Positions 45,966 through 56,847 of a DNA stretch of 64,000 nt are shown piece by piece (within the stretch, counting starts at the first letter, position 1; every line of letters starts with the position of its first letter). Made by a program: the position numbers and the translations under genes. The notes beneath the pieces were generated by a model, which was not told the DNA's origin, searched no databases, and saw nothing but the letters and a program-made list of their open reading frames with translations. The DNA lies in NCBI GenBank assembly GCA_947561395.2, contig OX387184.1, positions 28,448,766 to 28,512,765 of the forward strand, given 5' to 3'. This DNA is from Buxus sempervirens. Taxonomy: Eukaryota > Streptophyta > Magnoliopsida > Buxales > Buxaceae.

Positions 45966-48617
45966 TATCATTTCATCCCGCTGTACCTCAGATAGACATA
46001 CGCCAATCTTCACTATTTTTGGGTCATCTTCGGTCCCTAGGTTGATTGATATGGTCTCTTCGATATTGGGTTGGACCCCCTTTTCATGACGCTCTAATTG
46101 ATATGTGATTTCTTTTGGAACGTCGTTTTCTTCGTCCTCGGTCTCTTCTTCAACCCCCATTAGGTCAAAGTCGAGCTCAAGGTCGAAGTCATACTCATCC
46201 TGATCCAATTCCGTTTGCTTATATGGTTCATAAATGGTTTGGACCTTTTTGAAAACTTTATCTTTTCTAGAAAAAACTGAAAAATCTTTTTGTGTTATTT
46301 GAGAGCCTTCTACAAAATCTTTCCCTGAAGACGAAGGCTCATTAAAGCCTTCAGGAAAAAGGGCATTCCACTTATAGAGTTTTTTTTTGGAAGCCATGTC
46401 TGTTTGCCAAACAAACGCGGCTTCAAAAGTAAGGGGAGTTTCCTCCCAATTATTCAGAATGAAAGAATCTGGGGCAGGGATACAAGCCTGCTCCTCAAGT
46501 TCAGGATCTGCATCTGAGATCACCAGTACTGGGTGAGTTGCATTGCCTGCTTCTTCGGTAGGGCCAGTTCCAGATGGAACTTCTACTGCAGCCCAATCAA
46601 TAAAAGGTAGCTCCTCTGCTACTTTTTCTTGCTTGCCTTCTGTCATGGCGAAGAACGCCCCTACGTCCTCAGAAAAGTCCTGCTCCTGTTCTGCCTGTAG
46701 CCCAGGCCCACCAGATGCTTGTGGAGGTGGAGGTGGAACACATGGTTGTATTGTGGAGGGTTTGGGTTTCTGGAATGGGTTGACATTGTAGTATGGGGGT
46801 TTGGCCTGATCCTCAGGAGGAGACAGCTGAATCAGGTGAGACAGCTTAGGAAAAGTTTCCCTGATGTGCGGGAATTTTATAGCTTCTATCTGCCCCTGAC
46901 TTTTCCATTTCCTTGGCTTGGACCCCAATCCTGCTCTGTGAACCATATTCTTAACCTGTACTGGTTCTATCCTTCCTTGTAGGTTAACCCCTAGACCTTT
47001 TCCAGGGTGAAAGTTGTACTTTTCTAGCACATTTTTGACCATTCTCTCAGCACAGGTCAACTTTCCTTCTTTTTCCTGATACCCCCCAGGTATATAATTC
47101 ACAGCTTCAAATTGAAAAGAGTGATATGTCAACTTATCTGCAGTCATTTCCATGCTAATACAGGGTACATCAGGGGACCACATGGGGGGAACCAAATTTT
47201 CCGCCAGGACGGTAATCACCTTTTGCCCTCTAATGTATTTGACTCTCTGGTGGAGGGTAGATGGTATGGCCCTAGCCGTATGAATCCACGGCCTTCCTAG
47301 GAGTAGGTTGAAAGCCGCAGGTATATCCATCACTTCAAATGTGATGTTGAAAATATACGGTCCAATTGTGACCGGCAGTTCAACCTCCCCTAGGGAGTGC
47401 GTTTTAGAGCTGTCAAATGCTCTTATGATTCTTCCATTTTGCTTTATTTTGTTTCGCTCCAGATTGAGCTTAACAAAGGTTACTAACGGGCAGACATTGA
47501 GGGCTGACCCATTATCAATCAAGACCCGGGCTATCATGCAACCCTTACTGAGCACAGCAATATGCAATGGGTCAACATGATGGTATCCTGCTAGACTAAT
47601 TTCAGTTTCAGAAAAGGTTATGACATTATGGGATAAAATTTGACCAACCATCCGGCCTAGTTGGTTTGGTTCAATGTTTTTAGGCACATGGGCCCCCTGG
47701 AGTATCCTTAACAAGGAGTCCCTATGTTTTTCTGAATTTAACAATAGGCCCAGTATTGAGATCTGGGCAGGGACTTTGTTCAATTGCTCGAGGACATTGA
47801 ACTCACTCTTTTTTATTACCTTCATGAGGTCAGCAGCCTCACTGTTAGTTACCTGAGGGGTCTCCTCCCCTACCTTGGCCTTTCCTTTATTTTTTTCGTC
47901 TTCTTTCTCCCTCTCTGTTTCTTTCTGTTTTTCTTCCACCCCTACACACTTTCCTGACCTCATCATAAGGTTTACTTCTTCCTTGCTTTCAACTGCAGGG
48001 CATGTAGTGGTAAATGCTTCACTGTAGTTCCATGGTACAGCCGATTCAATGTAGGAAGGTTTAGGGACGTTTACCACCAATGGGGGAAGTTTGGACTTGG
48101 CAATGGAAGTCTGAGTAATAGGAACATTAACAACCAATGGAGGAAGTTGTTTTGGTTGGGGGTTTGCAGAAGTGACTGATGCACTAAGGGGGTCACAATT
48201 TATGACCAATGGTGGCTTAGACTGAATGGGCGGAGTAAAAGTGGATGAATGGCAATTAATGACCAAAGGTGGCTTGGTGATGTTCATCTGGGCCATGAGG
48301 GATGAGACCCGGTCCAAAGATGAGCTAATGTTCTTTGCAGCACTATCATTCCCCTTTGAAATCATATTTATTTCTTTGCCTTCACTTCTCCTGTCAAAAT
48401 ATACTTTGACCGTTGTCCCTATGGGAGCAATTAATTGAGATGGGTCAAAGGTTATTTTGTCAGAAGAGATGACTCCTATGACATTAGATGGGCCTGCCCC
48501 GTGATGCTGGGGCAGTGGGTTTTGTCCAATATCGGTTCTTGGAGGATTGGAAGCCCCTGTATTGAAAGACAGGGTATTCTGGTCTAGTAAATCCTGAATA
48601 GCATGTTTCAAAGGCCA
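45966..48617 (-). CDS. Gag C-terminal/linker, aspartic protease and G-patch-like segment
   Basis: About 884 codons are open between two in-frame TGA stops. After a low-complexity linker with repeated 'PPLVVNV/INC' phrases comes a retropepsin: VLIDNGSALNVCPL (catalytic DNGS in place of DTG/DSG, as often in this lineage) and LLLGRPWIH. A G-patch-like stretch follows (KYNFHPGKGLGVNLQG, then HRAGLG). An acidic tail ends in LSEVQRDEMI before the TGA at 45963. The protease would cut the polyprotein. Codon use and lack of gaps suggest a recently functional sequence. Confidence 0.85.
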
Positions 48618-49340
48618 TCACTTGTCTGTAGGGTGCCCAGGTGCACCCATATGGTAATCGCAAGTGGTGGAGGGGTCAAAATTTCTCCCCTTAGATGCAT
48701 TCGGATTAGGTTCTCTTAAGGTGATATACCCTCCTTGCAATAAAGTGGGCAGCAATTGAGAGGGAGTCATTGGAATAGGGGTGAAAACCCTATTTCTCCT
48801 TGCTGCAAAATAGGCGTCCTTTTCCTCTTTGGTAAAAACCCTTTTTTGGTCTGAAGGTGCTGCTGGAACATTGACCCTCATAGGGGCCTGGGTGGATGGA
48901 GATGGAGTAGGAAAATGAGCAGGTACGTTGATTTGTATGGGCTTGTTAGGGCCAGATGGTGGCTGTACCATGTTTACCTCACCCTCCTTCTTGTTCCCAT
49001 TCTTTTTTGTCCCGCTTCCTTTCTTTAGGTTGGGGTCCTGCTGGCTTACCATGGCAGAGTGGTCAATTATTTTACCTGACCTGATCCCATCTTCTATTCG
49101 GTCAGCCACTTGAACCAAAGCTGCAAAATTGGTGGTGGTCTGACCCACCAAGTGGCTGTAGAATGGTTGACCCAAAGTGCTTATGAAAGTAGAAATCATT
49201 TCCTGTTCTAGCATGGGTGGCCTGACCTGGGAGGCCGTCTCCCTCCACCTCTTGGCATATTGCCTTACAGTCTCTTCCCTTCCTTTGCTCATTCTCATGA
49301 CGTCGTACCTATCTGGCATGATCTCTGAATTGAACCGGTA
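48618..49340 (-). CDS. gag: Gag, central and zinc-knuckle region
   Basis: The segment contains the retrotransposon gag core (GREETVRQYAKRWRETASQV, then a LVGQTTTNFAALVQVADRIE stretch), a lysine-rich linker, and the start of a zinc-binding CDYH...H motif whose last cysteine position is the TGA stop at 48618. Gag forms the virus-like particle and binds RNA. It is separated from the upstream Gag part by the in-frame TAA at 49341. Confidence 0.85.
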   Translation of the reverse strand, partial: YRFNSEIMPDRYDVMRMSKGREETVRQYAKRWRETASQVRPPMLEQEMISTFISTLGQPFYSHLVGQTTTNFAALVQVADRIEDGIRSGKIIDHSAMVSQQDPNLKKGSGTKKNGNKKEGEVNMVQPPSGPNKPIQINVPAHFPTPSPSTQAPMRVNVPAAPSDQKRVFTKEEKDAYFAARRNRVFTPIPMTPSQLLPTLLQGGYITLREPNPNASKGRNFDPSTTCDYHMGAPGHPTDK

Positions 49341-49343
49341 TTA

Positions 49344-49865
49344 AGCCAAGAAGGCATCGGCTAGGTCCTTCCATCTTTTGATCTTCCCATGGTCCAGAGT
49401 GGCGAACCATCTTAATGCGGTTCCTGTCAGGCTCCTTTGGAAAAGTTGGATCAAGATACCCTCATCCTGCCCGAACTGGCATAGGGCACCGCAATACAAC
49501 TTTAGGTGGCTCATGGGGCAACCAGTGCCATCATACTTGTCCAAGTCTGGGCACTTAAACTTAGCCGGCAGGTTAACATTGGGGTATAGGCACAGGTCTT
49601 CAAAATTGGTGCCTCCAAAGTTGTTTACCCCTTTGACTTCCCTAAGTTCATCTTGGATCATTTCTAGCTTATGCGTGAACTTTCTTTCAACCTCCTCCCT
49701 TATCCTTTCCTTTTCCTTAGCCTTGTTTGATTCAGCTGTCTCATCCCTGGTCAGTATAGGTTCAGGGGTGGGTTCATAGACGGGTTCAGGAGTTGGTTGC
49801 ACTGGAGGTGGAACGTTGACTTGGGGTGGAGGTGCAGGGTTGGATGTGGATGCCTGGTTCTGGGC
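49344..49865 (-). CDS. gag: Gag, N-terminal half
   Basis: Open between TAG 49866 and TAA 49341. It has a proline-rich start, a charged helix (EKERIREEVERKFTHKLEMI) and the gag-core entry (LCLYPNVNLPAKFKCPDLDK, then YDGTGCPMSHLKLYCGAL). No genuine ATG starts this piece, as expected for a broken longer frame. Confidence 0.8.
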
Positions 49866-49868
49866 CTA

Positions 49869-50093
49869 CATTTGTTGGGCCTGCACTTGTTGGGCCTGTA
49901 CTGACAGTATGTTCTCTAGCATTCGGGCTAGTCCTGCCACTTGTTCTTGGAGTAGAACAACATCTGGATGAGGAGCATCAACTTCATCTTCAATGGGATT
50001 CATGGCTCGAGCTCTTGATCTGGTTACAGGAGCTATGATTGCGAGTGTATTAGTACCTGGATACAAGATAAAGGAAAAGATATCAATGCTCAA
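49869..50093 (-). CDS. gag: Gag N-terminal leader piece before first stop
   Basis: About 75 codons in the same frame, with TRSRARAMNPIEDE and a short coiled coil (LLQEQVAGLARMLENIL), end QQM before TAG 49866. The true start could be the ATG at 50093 or the internal ATG of RARAMNP. Tat gag proteins often begin near such a TRSRAR phrase. Confidence 0.65.
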
Positions 50094-50295
50094 TTAATCT
50101 CATTTACATGCCTAAGAATGCCTATGTGCAAGCTGGGTGAACACGAGTTTGGATTTTTCTTTATTTGCTTCTTTTTTCTTTTTTTTATTTATTTATTTTA
50201 TTTTTATTTTTTTTTTGTTTTATTTCTTTTTTTTATTTTTTTTGAATTGAATTGTTGGAATATTCTAGGGCTTCCAACAGGTCCCACAAAAGAGA

Positions 50296-50872
50296 GAAAG
50301 ATCTGAAATTCAAAGGCTTTCAGAGGCCCGGGGGGTTTTTGAAAAAAGGTCTGAAATTCAAAGGGTTTCAGAAGCCCAGGGATATTTTTGGAAAAGGTCT
50401 GAAATTCAGAGGCTTTCAGAGGCCCAAGGATTTTTGATAAAAGTCTGAAATTCAAAGGCTTTCAGAGGCCCAGGGGTTTTTTTTGATAAAAGTCTGAAAT
50501 TCAAAGGCTTTCAGAGGCCCAAAAGAAAAAGGTCTGAAATTCAAAGGCTTTCAGAGGCCCAAAAGAAAAAGGTCTGAAATTCAAAGGCTTTCAGAGGCCC
50601 AAAAGTTCTGAAATTCAAAGGCTTTCAGAGGCCCGGAGTTTTTTTGAGAAAAAGTCTGAAATTCAAAGGCTTTCAGAGGCCCAGGGTTTTTTGAGAAAAA
50701 GTCTGAAATTCAAAGGCTTTCAGAGGCCCAGGGATTTTTTGAAAAATCTGAAATTCAAAGGCTTTCAGAGGCCCAGGATTTTTTTGAAAAATCTGAAATT
50801 CAAAGGCTTTCAGAGGCCCAAGAGTTTTGAAAAAGTCTGAAATTCAAAGGCTTTCAGAAGCCCAAGGAACCT
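50296..50872. repeat. Minisatellite of 13 units in the element's 5' leader
   Basis: Each unit is CTGAAATTCAAAGGCTTTCAG plus AGGCCCAGG and a variable T/A-rich spacer, 38-46 bp in all. The unit core is itself an inverted repeat (CTGAAA...TTTCAG). It lies between gag and the primer site, so it is in the genomic RNA. Confidence 0.95.
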
Positions 50873-51022
50873 TTCTCTATTTTTTTTTTTTTAATATATA
50901 TATATATTTTTTGTTTTTTTTTTTGAAGCATTTTATTCAAACTTGTTTCCCTTTATCATTATTTAAAGGTTAAATGAAGATTTTAGTGGGAAAAACTGAT
51001 TAAAGTTGAATATTCCGAGAAA

Positions 51023-51160
51023 ACCGTATACACAGTACGGTCCAGCCCTGCCCGTATTCAAATTACGAGCAAGCTGTGACCGTATGGAAAACACGGGCGA
51101 GCCTAGCCCGTATAACTAATACGGGCAAGCCCAGCCCGTGTACTAAATGCGGTTTTACGG
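51023..51160. repeat. Hairpin array in the 5' leader between primer site and gag
   Basis: Five units: CCGTATACACAGTACGG, CCCGTATTCAAATTACGA, CCGTATGGAAAACACGGGC, CCCGTATAACTAATACGGGC and CCCGTGTACTAAATGCGG. Linkers such as GAGCCTAG and AAGCCCAG match those of the other arrays. Confidence 0.93.
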
Positions 51161-52362
51161 AACTCTGTTATATTTTTCTCAGTTTTTACATGGTTTGGTC
51201 ACTTTCATTGTTCATCCAAACGTACGGTTCACCCATTGCAGAGCTTCTAAACTGTCCCAAAGTGGACTTTGGCCTTTTTGTTAAAACACATGCCTAGGAG
51301 GGCACATGTACCCTCCAAATTGACATCATACTCAAGAATTTGATACCCTTTTGTTGCCTCTTGTGTGTACATAGGGTAGGATTGATTCTAAACAGAGTTT
51401 GAAACTCTTCCTATGGGCTGCACCAACTTTTAGAAAATATGCATATTTTGGGACCAATTTTATCCCAATCCCATGGGTACCATGACACCCCTATGACATG
51501 AAAATAATGCAAAACAATAGGATTACCTTGTTACCTTGTTTACCTTGAATATAGCATCCGCATTATGCCCTGGTTTGTAAGCCATGCACACGGCCTTCCC
51601 ACAATCATACAAACCCGTATTCCCACGTAATTGTGTACTTTAGCCAAAAACGTGTAACTCCACCTTCAAGCGTAGGGGTTTTGGGTTTTGGCTTAATGGC
51701 AACTTAGCACTCAAGCCTAGTGATGACCAGAATCCCAGATCCACATTATCATCACATCATTAACTCAAAGTTCTAAGGTGAATGTTTTCACTTTCGCTTT
51801 CCGAAGTATCGACCTCGTTGCGCCAAGCTACACACATTCGGGTTCAACTTCCTATAGGTTAAGGGTAGGCCGTGTAAAAACAAAAGGTGCACAGTGCATT
51901 GTAAAAATAGGGTGCATTCACAATGTCCCAAACCCTTGCCACTCTTTTCGCAGCCATGCATAAACAAACCAAGGCATAATAGGAAAGCATATTTAAAATA
52001 AACAAGTAAATAAAGCAATCCTATAGCACCCAAAACATGCTCATAAAAAAAAATTATCTATCATGCAAACATATGATCATGTTATACACCCAAAATCATC
52101 ATGGAGATCATGCTGAAAATTAAAACATGCTATCCTAAAAATATAGCAAGAAATAAGCATGGTTCAGCAAAACGGACCTCCCCTACGCATGTTTGTAGAA
52201 ACAATCCTATAAATAAAAATTAAGCATGTTTCTACCCCCATGAATTCTTAAGCAATAATTCAGATTTAAAACATACTCAACATGCTTAAGAACACAAATA
52301 GCAAGCAAAAAAAAAAAAAATCAAAAACATGAACTAAAACACCTAAAGGCTTAAATCCACAA
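51161..52362 (-). other. Untranslated leader of the Tat element
   Basis: No coding sequence is recognised on either strand. AT-rich, between primer site and hairpin array. Confidence 0.5.
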
Positions 52363-52381
52363 ATCCCCAGCAGAGTCGCCA
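52363..52381 (-). other. Primer binding site, arginine-tRNA-like
   Basis: On the minus strand TGGCGACTCTGCTGGGGAT begins two bases after the 5' LTR. It fits the 3' end of a plant arginine tRNA (ACG) with two mismatches in 19, as recalled. Ogre-type elements use an arginine tRNA. Confidence 0.8.
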
Positions 52382-53786
52382 GTTGTGAGACATGGGAAAA
52401 AATCAATCTAATGATTTCCTCAATCATCACACGGGATTAAATTAAACAAAGAGTCGCCACCATTCAATTTAGGTGTGAATGGACACCAAAATATCAAATA
52501 AGCACAAAAGGCAATTTTTAGGGCAAAATATCCCTCCTAAAAAAAACAACCAGAGATGGGTAAGGGGATTAAGTTATGAACAGGGGAAGGTGTTAGGCAC
52601 CCCTATTCATCCACACAAGGTGGTTGCCAGGTATTGTTCATGTTTAAAATAAAGGAAAAAGCTTGCTATAAAAATCACATAAAATCACAAAAAAAGGCAA
52701 AAATATATGGTTTTTTCATATGAATAGTCTGATTGATCCAGAACTTTCAAACATGATCATACCATTCCTAGGGTTTCATGATCAACACAAAATTGAGATA
52801 AAATCAAATAAAATCAATTTAAGGTGAAAAATCCAAAAATCTGGCTTCAAGTCAAAATTCTAGAAATCTAGAAAAATATGATTTTTATAAAATATTTCAG
52901 AATTTAACTTGAACAGTCCAGGACATAGATAAAGCCCAAATTTCACATTAAATCTAAAAATCAAAACCAAAAATACCCACGTTTATGAAAAACATCAAAA
53001 GGGGAGAATTTAGACCGTAGGGTCTTCTCTCAATAATGAAAAACAATTTAAAAATCATCTCATGAAACCCTAGAATTTATTTTCAGGCTTCTAGATCCAG
53101 ATCTACCATATTGATCATGATAAATCCAAGATCCTAGCCTAAAATCACAAAAATCACGAAAACAGTGCTGTAGGTGCAAAAGTGGCAAAAATCCAAATTT
53201 TATCAAAAATAGGGGATTTCATGCTATAAACATCATGGATTCATGTTATTTATTCAGATATATCATAAAAAGCATTAAAACATGATCAGGATATTCAAAA
53301 CAGCCATATCTCACAAATTAGAGCACATGGGGGTCTACCCTACGGATCCACCTGTTCTCTTTTCCCCTAGTTCTCTCTTCATGTTTTACGGCTAGAGAGA
53401 CTCTTGAGGTACTTAGAGATAGGTTTGGTTACACAAACACAATCAAAGGCTTTATTCTAAAAGAAAAAGAAAAAACAGATATGGGGTTCTATTCTAGGGA
53501 TCCACCTGTTCCCCTTTCCCCTAGTTCTCTCTTCACGTTTTACGGCTAGAGAGACCCTTGAGGTACTTAGAGACAAGTTTAGGAATACAAAAACAGATAT
53601 GGCCCTATTCTACAGCAATAGAGATGATCCTATTACTTCTAGAATTGAAGACAGAAAATAAAAAAGGATAGGGGACTTACCTGGATTGAGCAGGCAGAGC
53701 AGCAGGGATTCCTTTCTCTTCTCTTGTAGCTTCTTAGAATTCCTTGGACTCAAAATTTCGTGGCCCTTAGCTAGAGGAGAGGGCCT

Positions 53787-53796
53787 CTATTTATAG
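53787..53796 (-). promoter_or_regulatory. LTR TATA box (right LTR, drives the genomic RNA)
   Basis: CTATAAATAG on the minus strand, about 200 bases after the hairpin array in the direction of transcription. Confidence 0.7.
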
Positions 53797-53996
53797 ACAA
53801 ACACAGGGGTATGGTTGGTCCAAAAAGATATAGCCTGATCCTCAGGATAGAGAGAAAGTTGGAGATAATGCCCATCCATAGCCAACCAAGGTGGCCTCAG
53901 CGAATAAAAGACATAATCCGCTCGTTTAAAGATATATTGGACTTCAAATAAAGCTCGGAAATCGAGAGAAGGACAAAACTTGCACGTGTCTTTAAT

Positions 53997-54107
53997 GCCC
54001 GTAAATGATTTACGGTCCAATGGTGACCGTATTGGTACTACGGGCGCGCCTGCCCGTAGATTTTTTGCGGGCGAGATCGGCCCGTGAAGCCAATACGGGC
54101 AAAGCCT
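53997..54107. repeat. CCCGTA...TACGGGC hairpin array (right LTR)
   Basis: Same four units as 34826-34936. Confidence 0.92.
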
Positions 54108-54203
54108 GTTCATTCTATTTTTAGGCTTTTTTGACCTGTTTTAAGCTCTAATTACATGTTTTTATTATTTTCTCATTTGGCAGTGCAATTTGGGGTGTCT
54201 ACA

Positions 54204-54208
54204 CATGG
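54204..54208. repeat. Target-site duplication, right copy (CATGG)
   Basis: Matches 33208-33212. Confidence 0.95.
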
Positions 54209-54321
54209 AATGAGATGGACCCAGTGCATCCCTAATTTGAAATTAGGGTGAACCAATTTGAGGCATGATGAAAACCTTTATCTTATCTTTGTATACATAG
54301 CCTCTTTGGACAAAAAAGCTA

Positions 54322-54330
<9 letters not shown>

Positions 54331-54364
<34 letters not shown>
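54331..54364 (+). repeat. (AT)n microsatellite
   Basis: About 17 AT units in the Harbinger-like flank. Confidence 0.95.
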
Positions 54365-54368
<4 letters not shown>

Positions 54369-54487
54369 ATGTATGTTTTATTCTCATTTATTTTTCATGC
54401 TCTTAGGGTGTTGCCACCATCAGTTTATCATATATCAATGGCAACAGAATTTGAATCAACAAATAAAGAAAAAAAGCCAAATTGAAG

Positions 54488-55330
54488 GCTGTTCAGAGTT
54501 ATAGTCTTGAGAAGATTCTCTGGGAAATTGCTATGGGAGAGGTTAAAAAGGGAAACAGGCAAACTACTACCTTCAATCAAAGATGATATGAGAACATCAT
54601 CAATGAATTTTATAAAAAGACAAGAATTAAATAAGAAAGAGGTTAATTTAAAAATATTCTTCGGAAGTTAAGAAATGAGTATAGGGAATGGAAGATTATC
54701 AAAGGGAGAGGTGGTTTGGGTTGGGATCCTGACAAAAATACAATTGTAGCAAGTGAAGAAGAATTGAAAGATTATATCAAGGTAATTACAAGATATATGT
54801 ATTTATTTTGTTTCATTAGTCTCCTACCTGTTATAAAATATTCTAATACAAGATAAATACACCCAAATTCTCACTATAATTTGAAGAACTATCTACAGTT
54901 TTTGATGGTACAATAGCTTTGGGAGAGGATACTATGTGTTTGTCTCAAGACGGGGGATCATCTCCAAATGTTGGATTGGATGAAGTAAAATCCCACTACT
55001 CCCAAAAAGGGTGAGATACGGGAGGCAATTGCTAGCTTAGTAGAATTCTCTAAACTCAAGTTACTAAAAGAGTCTACTCCAACACCAGTGGCACTGTCAC
55101 CTGTTTCACCACCATTACCCATACCACCACCACCACCAATTAACTACTCATATGTTGCTATGGTAAAAATTCTTGATGAGATGGAGGAGGTGGATATTAA
55201 TAGTAACTTCTATTTGGATGTGTTGGACATGTTCAAGGATAGTTATAAGAGAGAGCTATTTGTGGCTATGAACCCAGCTGTGTGTTTTAGGTGGTTAAGT
55301 CAAACTTTAGCTAGTAAAACGGGAGTTTAG
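54488..55330 (+). pseudogene. Harbinger-associated Myb/SANT-like protein, decayed
   Basis: Exon 1 (about 54488-54781) reads LEKILWEIAMGEVKKGNRQT, then stops and changes frame, then RNEYREWKIIKGRGGFGWDP and IVASEEELKDYIK. This is the pattern of the Myb/SANT-like domain (PF12776) in the partner protein of PIF/Harbinger elements. Donor AAG|GTAATT and acceptor CTACAG (54898) bound an intron of about 117 bp. Exon 2 has a frame change near 55009, then EIREAIASLVEFSKLKLLKE, a proline run and a C-terminal tail (LDVLDMFKDSYKRELFVAMN). In such elements this protein helps the transposase bind DNA. Several stops show it is dead. Confidence 0.72.
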
Positions 55331-55639
55331 TTTTGATATTAAGCTTGGTTCTCTTGGTTAGAATATTTTGGACAAGAGATTGTTTGTGCTGTACTTTGCT
55401 TATTATCTGTGTGGGATGTATTTTGTGGTATACTTTTGCTTACTGTACATGTGGGATGTATTGTGTAGTATACTTCTAATTTTTTGTATATAATACAAGG
55501 CTAAGGAAATGAGTTGAATTTTGTAATATACACTATTCCTATTGAATTTATTTGTTCAGTTATGCTCATTAGTTAAATTTCACCCATTTGTCACATACAA
55601 ATTTTCTATTTGGTTTTACTTGTTAATTAACCTTTACCC

Positions 55640-56835
55640 ATTTATAAATTGCTTGTAAAGTTTGCCTGGGTAAAAGGAGGGGGTTATTGGGTTTGGGGTA
55701 GTGGGTGTGGAGGATTTGAGGGTTTGGGTGTTGCTATTGCTACTCATAGAAGTAGTAATTGCACAAAACAAAAAGGGGGATGGGGATGGGGGTGGGAGAG
55801 GGAGGGAGGCAATGGGGTGGTGGTGTGGTGGGGGGAGGGGTAGCCAGCCTTTGCTCGCTGTTGTTGCTGTAAACAACAACAACAACAATAACAACAACAA
55901 AAATAAGTGAGGGTTTGGAGTGGTGGTCTTGGTGCTGGAAGAGGTAGGGTGGGGGCCTTTACTCAACTTGCAAGTAAGGGGAGGGAAAGAGAAGGGGGAT
56001 GGGAAAGAGGAGGGGATTTTTTGTGTGTTGGGGAAGGAGGCAGGGGCACTTTGCTCATAGCAATAGCAAAAGTTGTCGTTACTTGCAAGTCAATTCTGTT
56101 GTTAAGAAGGAAAGGTAGGGTTGGAAGAGGGAGGGGTGGGGGCCTTTGTTCAACTTGCAAGTGAGGAGAGGGAGAAAGAAAGGGGGATGGGTAGGAAGAA
56201 GGGGTTTTTTTTAGGGTGGGGGGGATTAGGGCTTTGCCCAAACAGTAGTTGCTGCTACTGGCAAGTCAGCAGTAACTGTAGCTATTGTAACCAACAACAA
56301 CAACAACAAAAGAGAGAGAGGAAAGGTGGGTGGGGCCTTTGCTTAGCTTGAAAATGGGGGAAGGGGAGAAGAGAGAAGAGGGATGGATATGAAGAGGGGA
56401 TATTTGGAAAAGGGTGTTGGGCGCCTTAATCATGATAGTAGCAACAACAGCAGCTGTAAACAACAACAAAAATAAAATAAAATAAAAATAAAAGGGTGGG
56501 AATGAGGAGAGGGAGGGAGGATGGGGGGGGCGCCTTTGCGCAGAGTTCCAATAGTTGATATTGTTGCTGTTGTGAACAAAAAAAGAAAAAAAGGAATGGT
56601 GGGGGTGGAATAAAGGGGGTGGGGGAACTTTGCTCATAGCAACAACAGTTGCAGTTGCTTGCAAGTGAGAGGATGGAAAGAGAGGGGCAATAGGGAAGGA
56701 GAGGGGGTTTGGGTGGGGCTTTGCTCGTAGCTACTGCTTGAAAGTCAGTAGCAGCAGCAGCTGTCAACAACTTAAAAAAAATGGGGGTGTTTGGGTGGAG
56801 GGGGTTTGCAATGGGACATGGTATATGCTCAAAAG
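55640..56835 (+). repeat. Degenerate G-rich tandem repeat
   Basis: Units of roughly 150-190 bp repeat the order 'gggtgggggccttt.ctcaacttgcaag', a purine-rich block, 'tttgctcatagcaa.agc' and an AACAACAACAA tract. The plus strand is purine- and G-rich with many GGG runs. Long frames on both strands here (for example 55634-55966 minus and 56426-56845 minus) are low-complexity by-products. Confidence 0.8.
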
Positions 56836-56847
56836 ATGGAGGCACAA

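Larger units (their letters stand above)
42783..50093 (-). pseudogene. gag-pro-pol polyprotein, single frame with five in-frame stops
   Basis: Every segment from 50093 down to the TGA at 42783-42785 is in one frame, about 2,430 codons. Stops interrupt at 49866-49868 (TAG), 49341-49343 (TAA), 48618-48620 (TGA), 45963-45965 (TGA) and 42822-42824 (TAG). No frameshift or large deletion is seen and domains are complete between stops. The two TAG codons and the TAA fit single C-to-T changes from glutamine codons, inferred from family residues. The copy should be unable to make a full polyprotein unless stops are read through. Confidence 0.85.
33213..54203 (-). mobile_element. Complete-structure Ty3/gypsy retrotransposon, Tat lineage, 20,991 bp, with two antisense genes
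   Basis: In the minus direction the order is 5' LTR, primer site, a 2.3-kb leader with a hairpin array and a minisatellite, gag, protease with G-patch-like segment, RT, gypsy RNase H, a second (archaeal-type) RNase H, integrase, two genes on the opposite strand, polypurine tract and 3' LTR. The dual RNase H and arginine-type primer site mark the Tat lineage (Ogre/Retand relatives). The LTRs differ by about three substitutions and two 1-base indels over 1,820 bp by eye, so insertion is recent. The gag-pol frame has five stops and no frameshift, so this copy should not be autonomous. The antisense genes look intact. Confidence 0.95.
52384..54203 (-). repeat. 5' LTR of the Tat element (right copy)
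   Basis: 1,820 bp, nearly identical to 33213-35032. It starts TGTAGACACCCC on the minus strand at 54203. TATA box at 53787-53796. Confidence 0.97.

Noticed and set aside
43789-49779. Plus-strand frames opposite gag-pol
   Set aside because: They are shadows of the minus-strand polyprotein with no recognisable domain.
50296-50872. CRISPR-like repeat array
   Set aside because: Units are palindromic minisatellite repeats with short low-complexity spacers in a plant retrotransposon leader.
55634-56845. Proline-rich and valine-rich frames of 110-139 codons
   Set aside because: Low-complexity products of the G-rich tandem repeat; they overlap on both strands.
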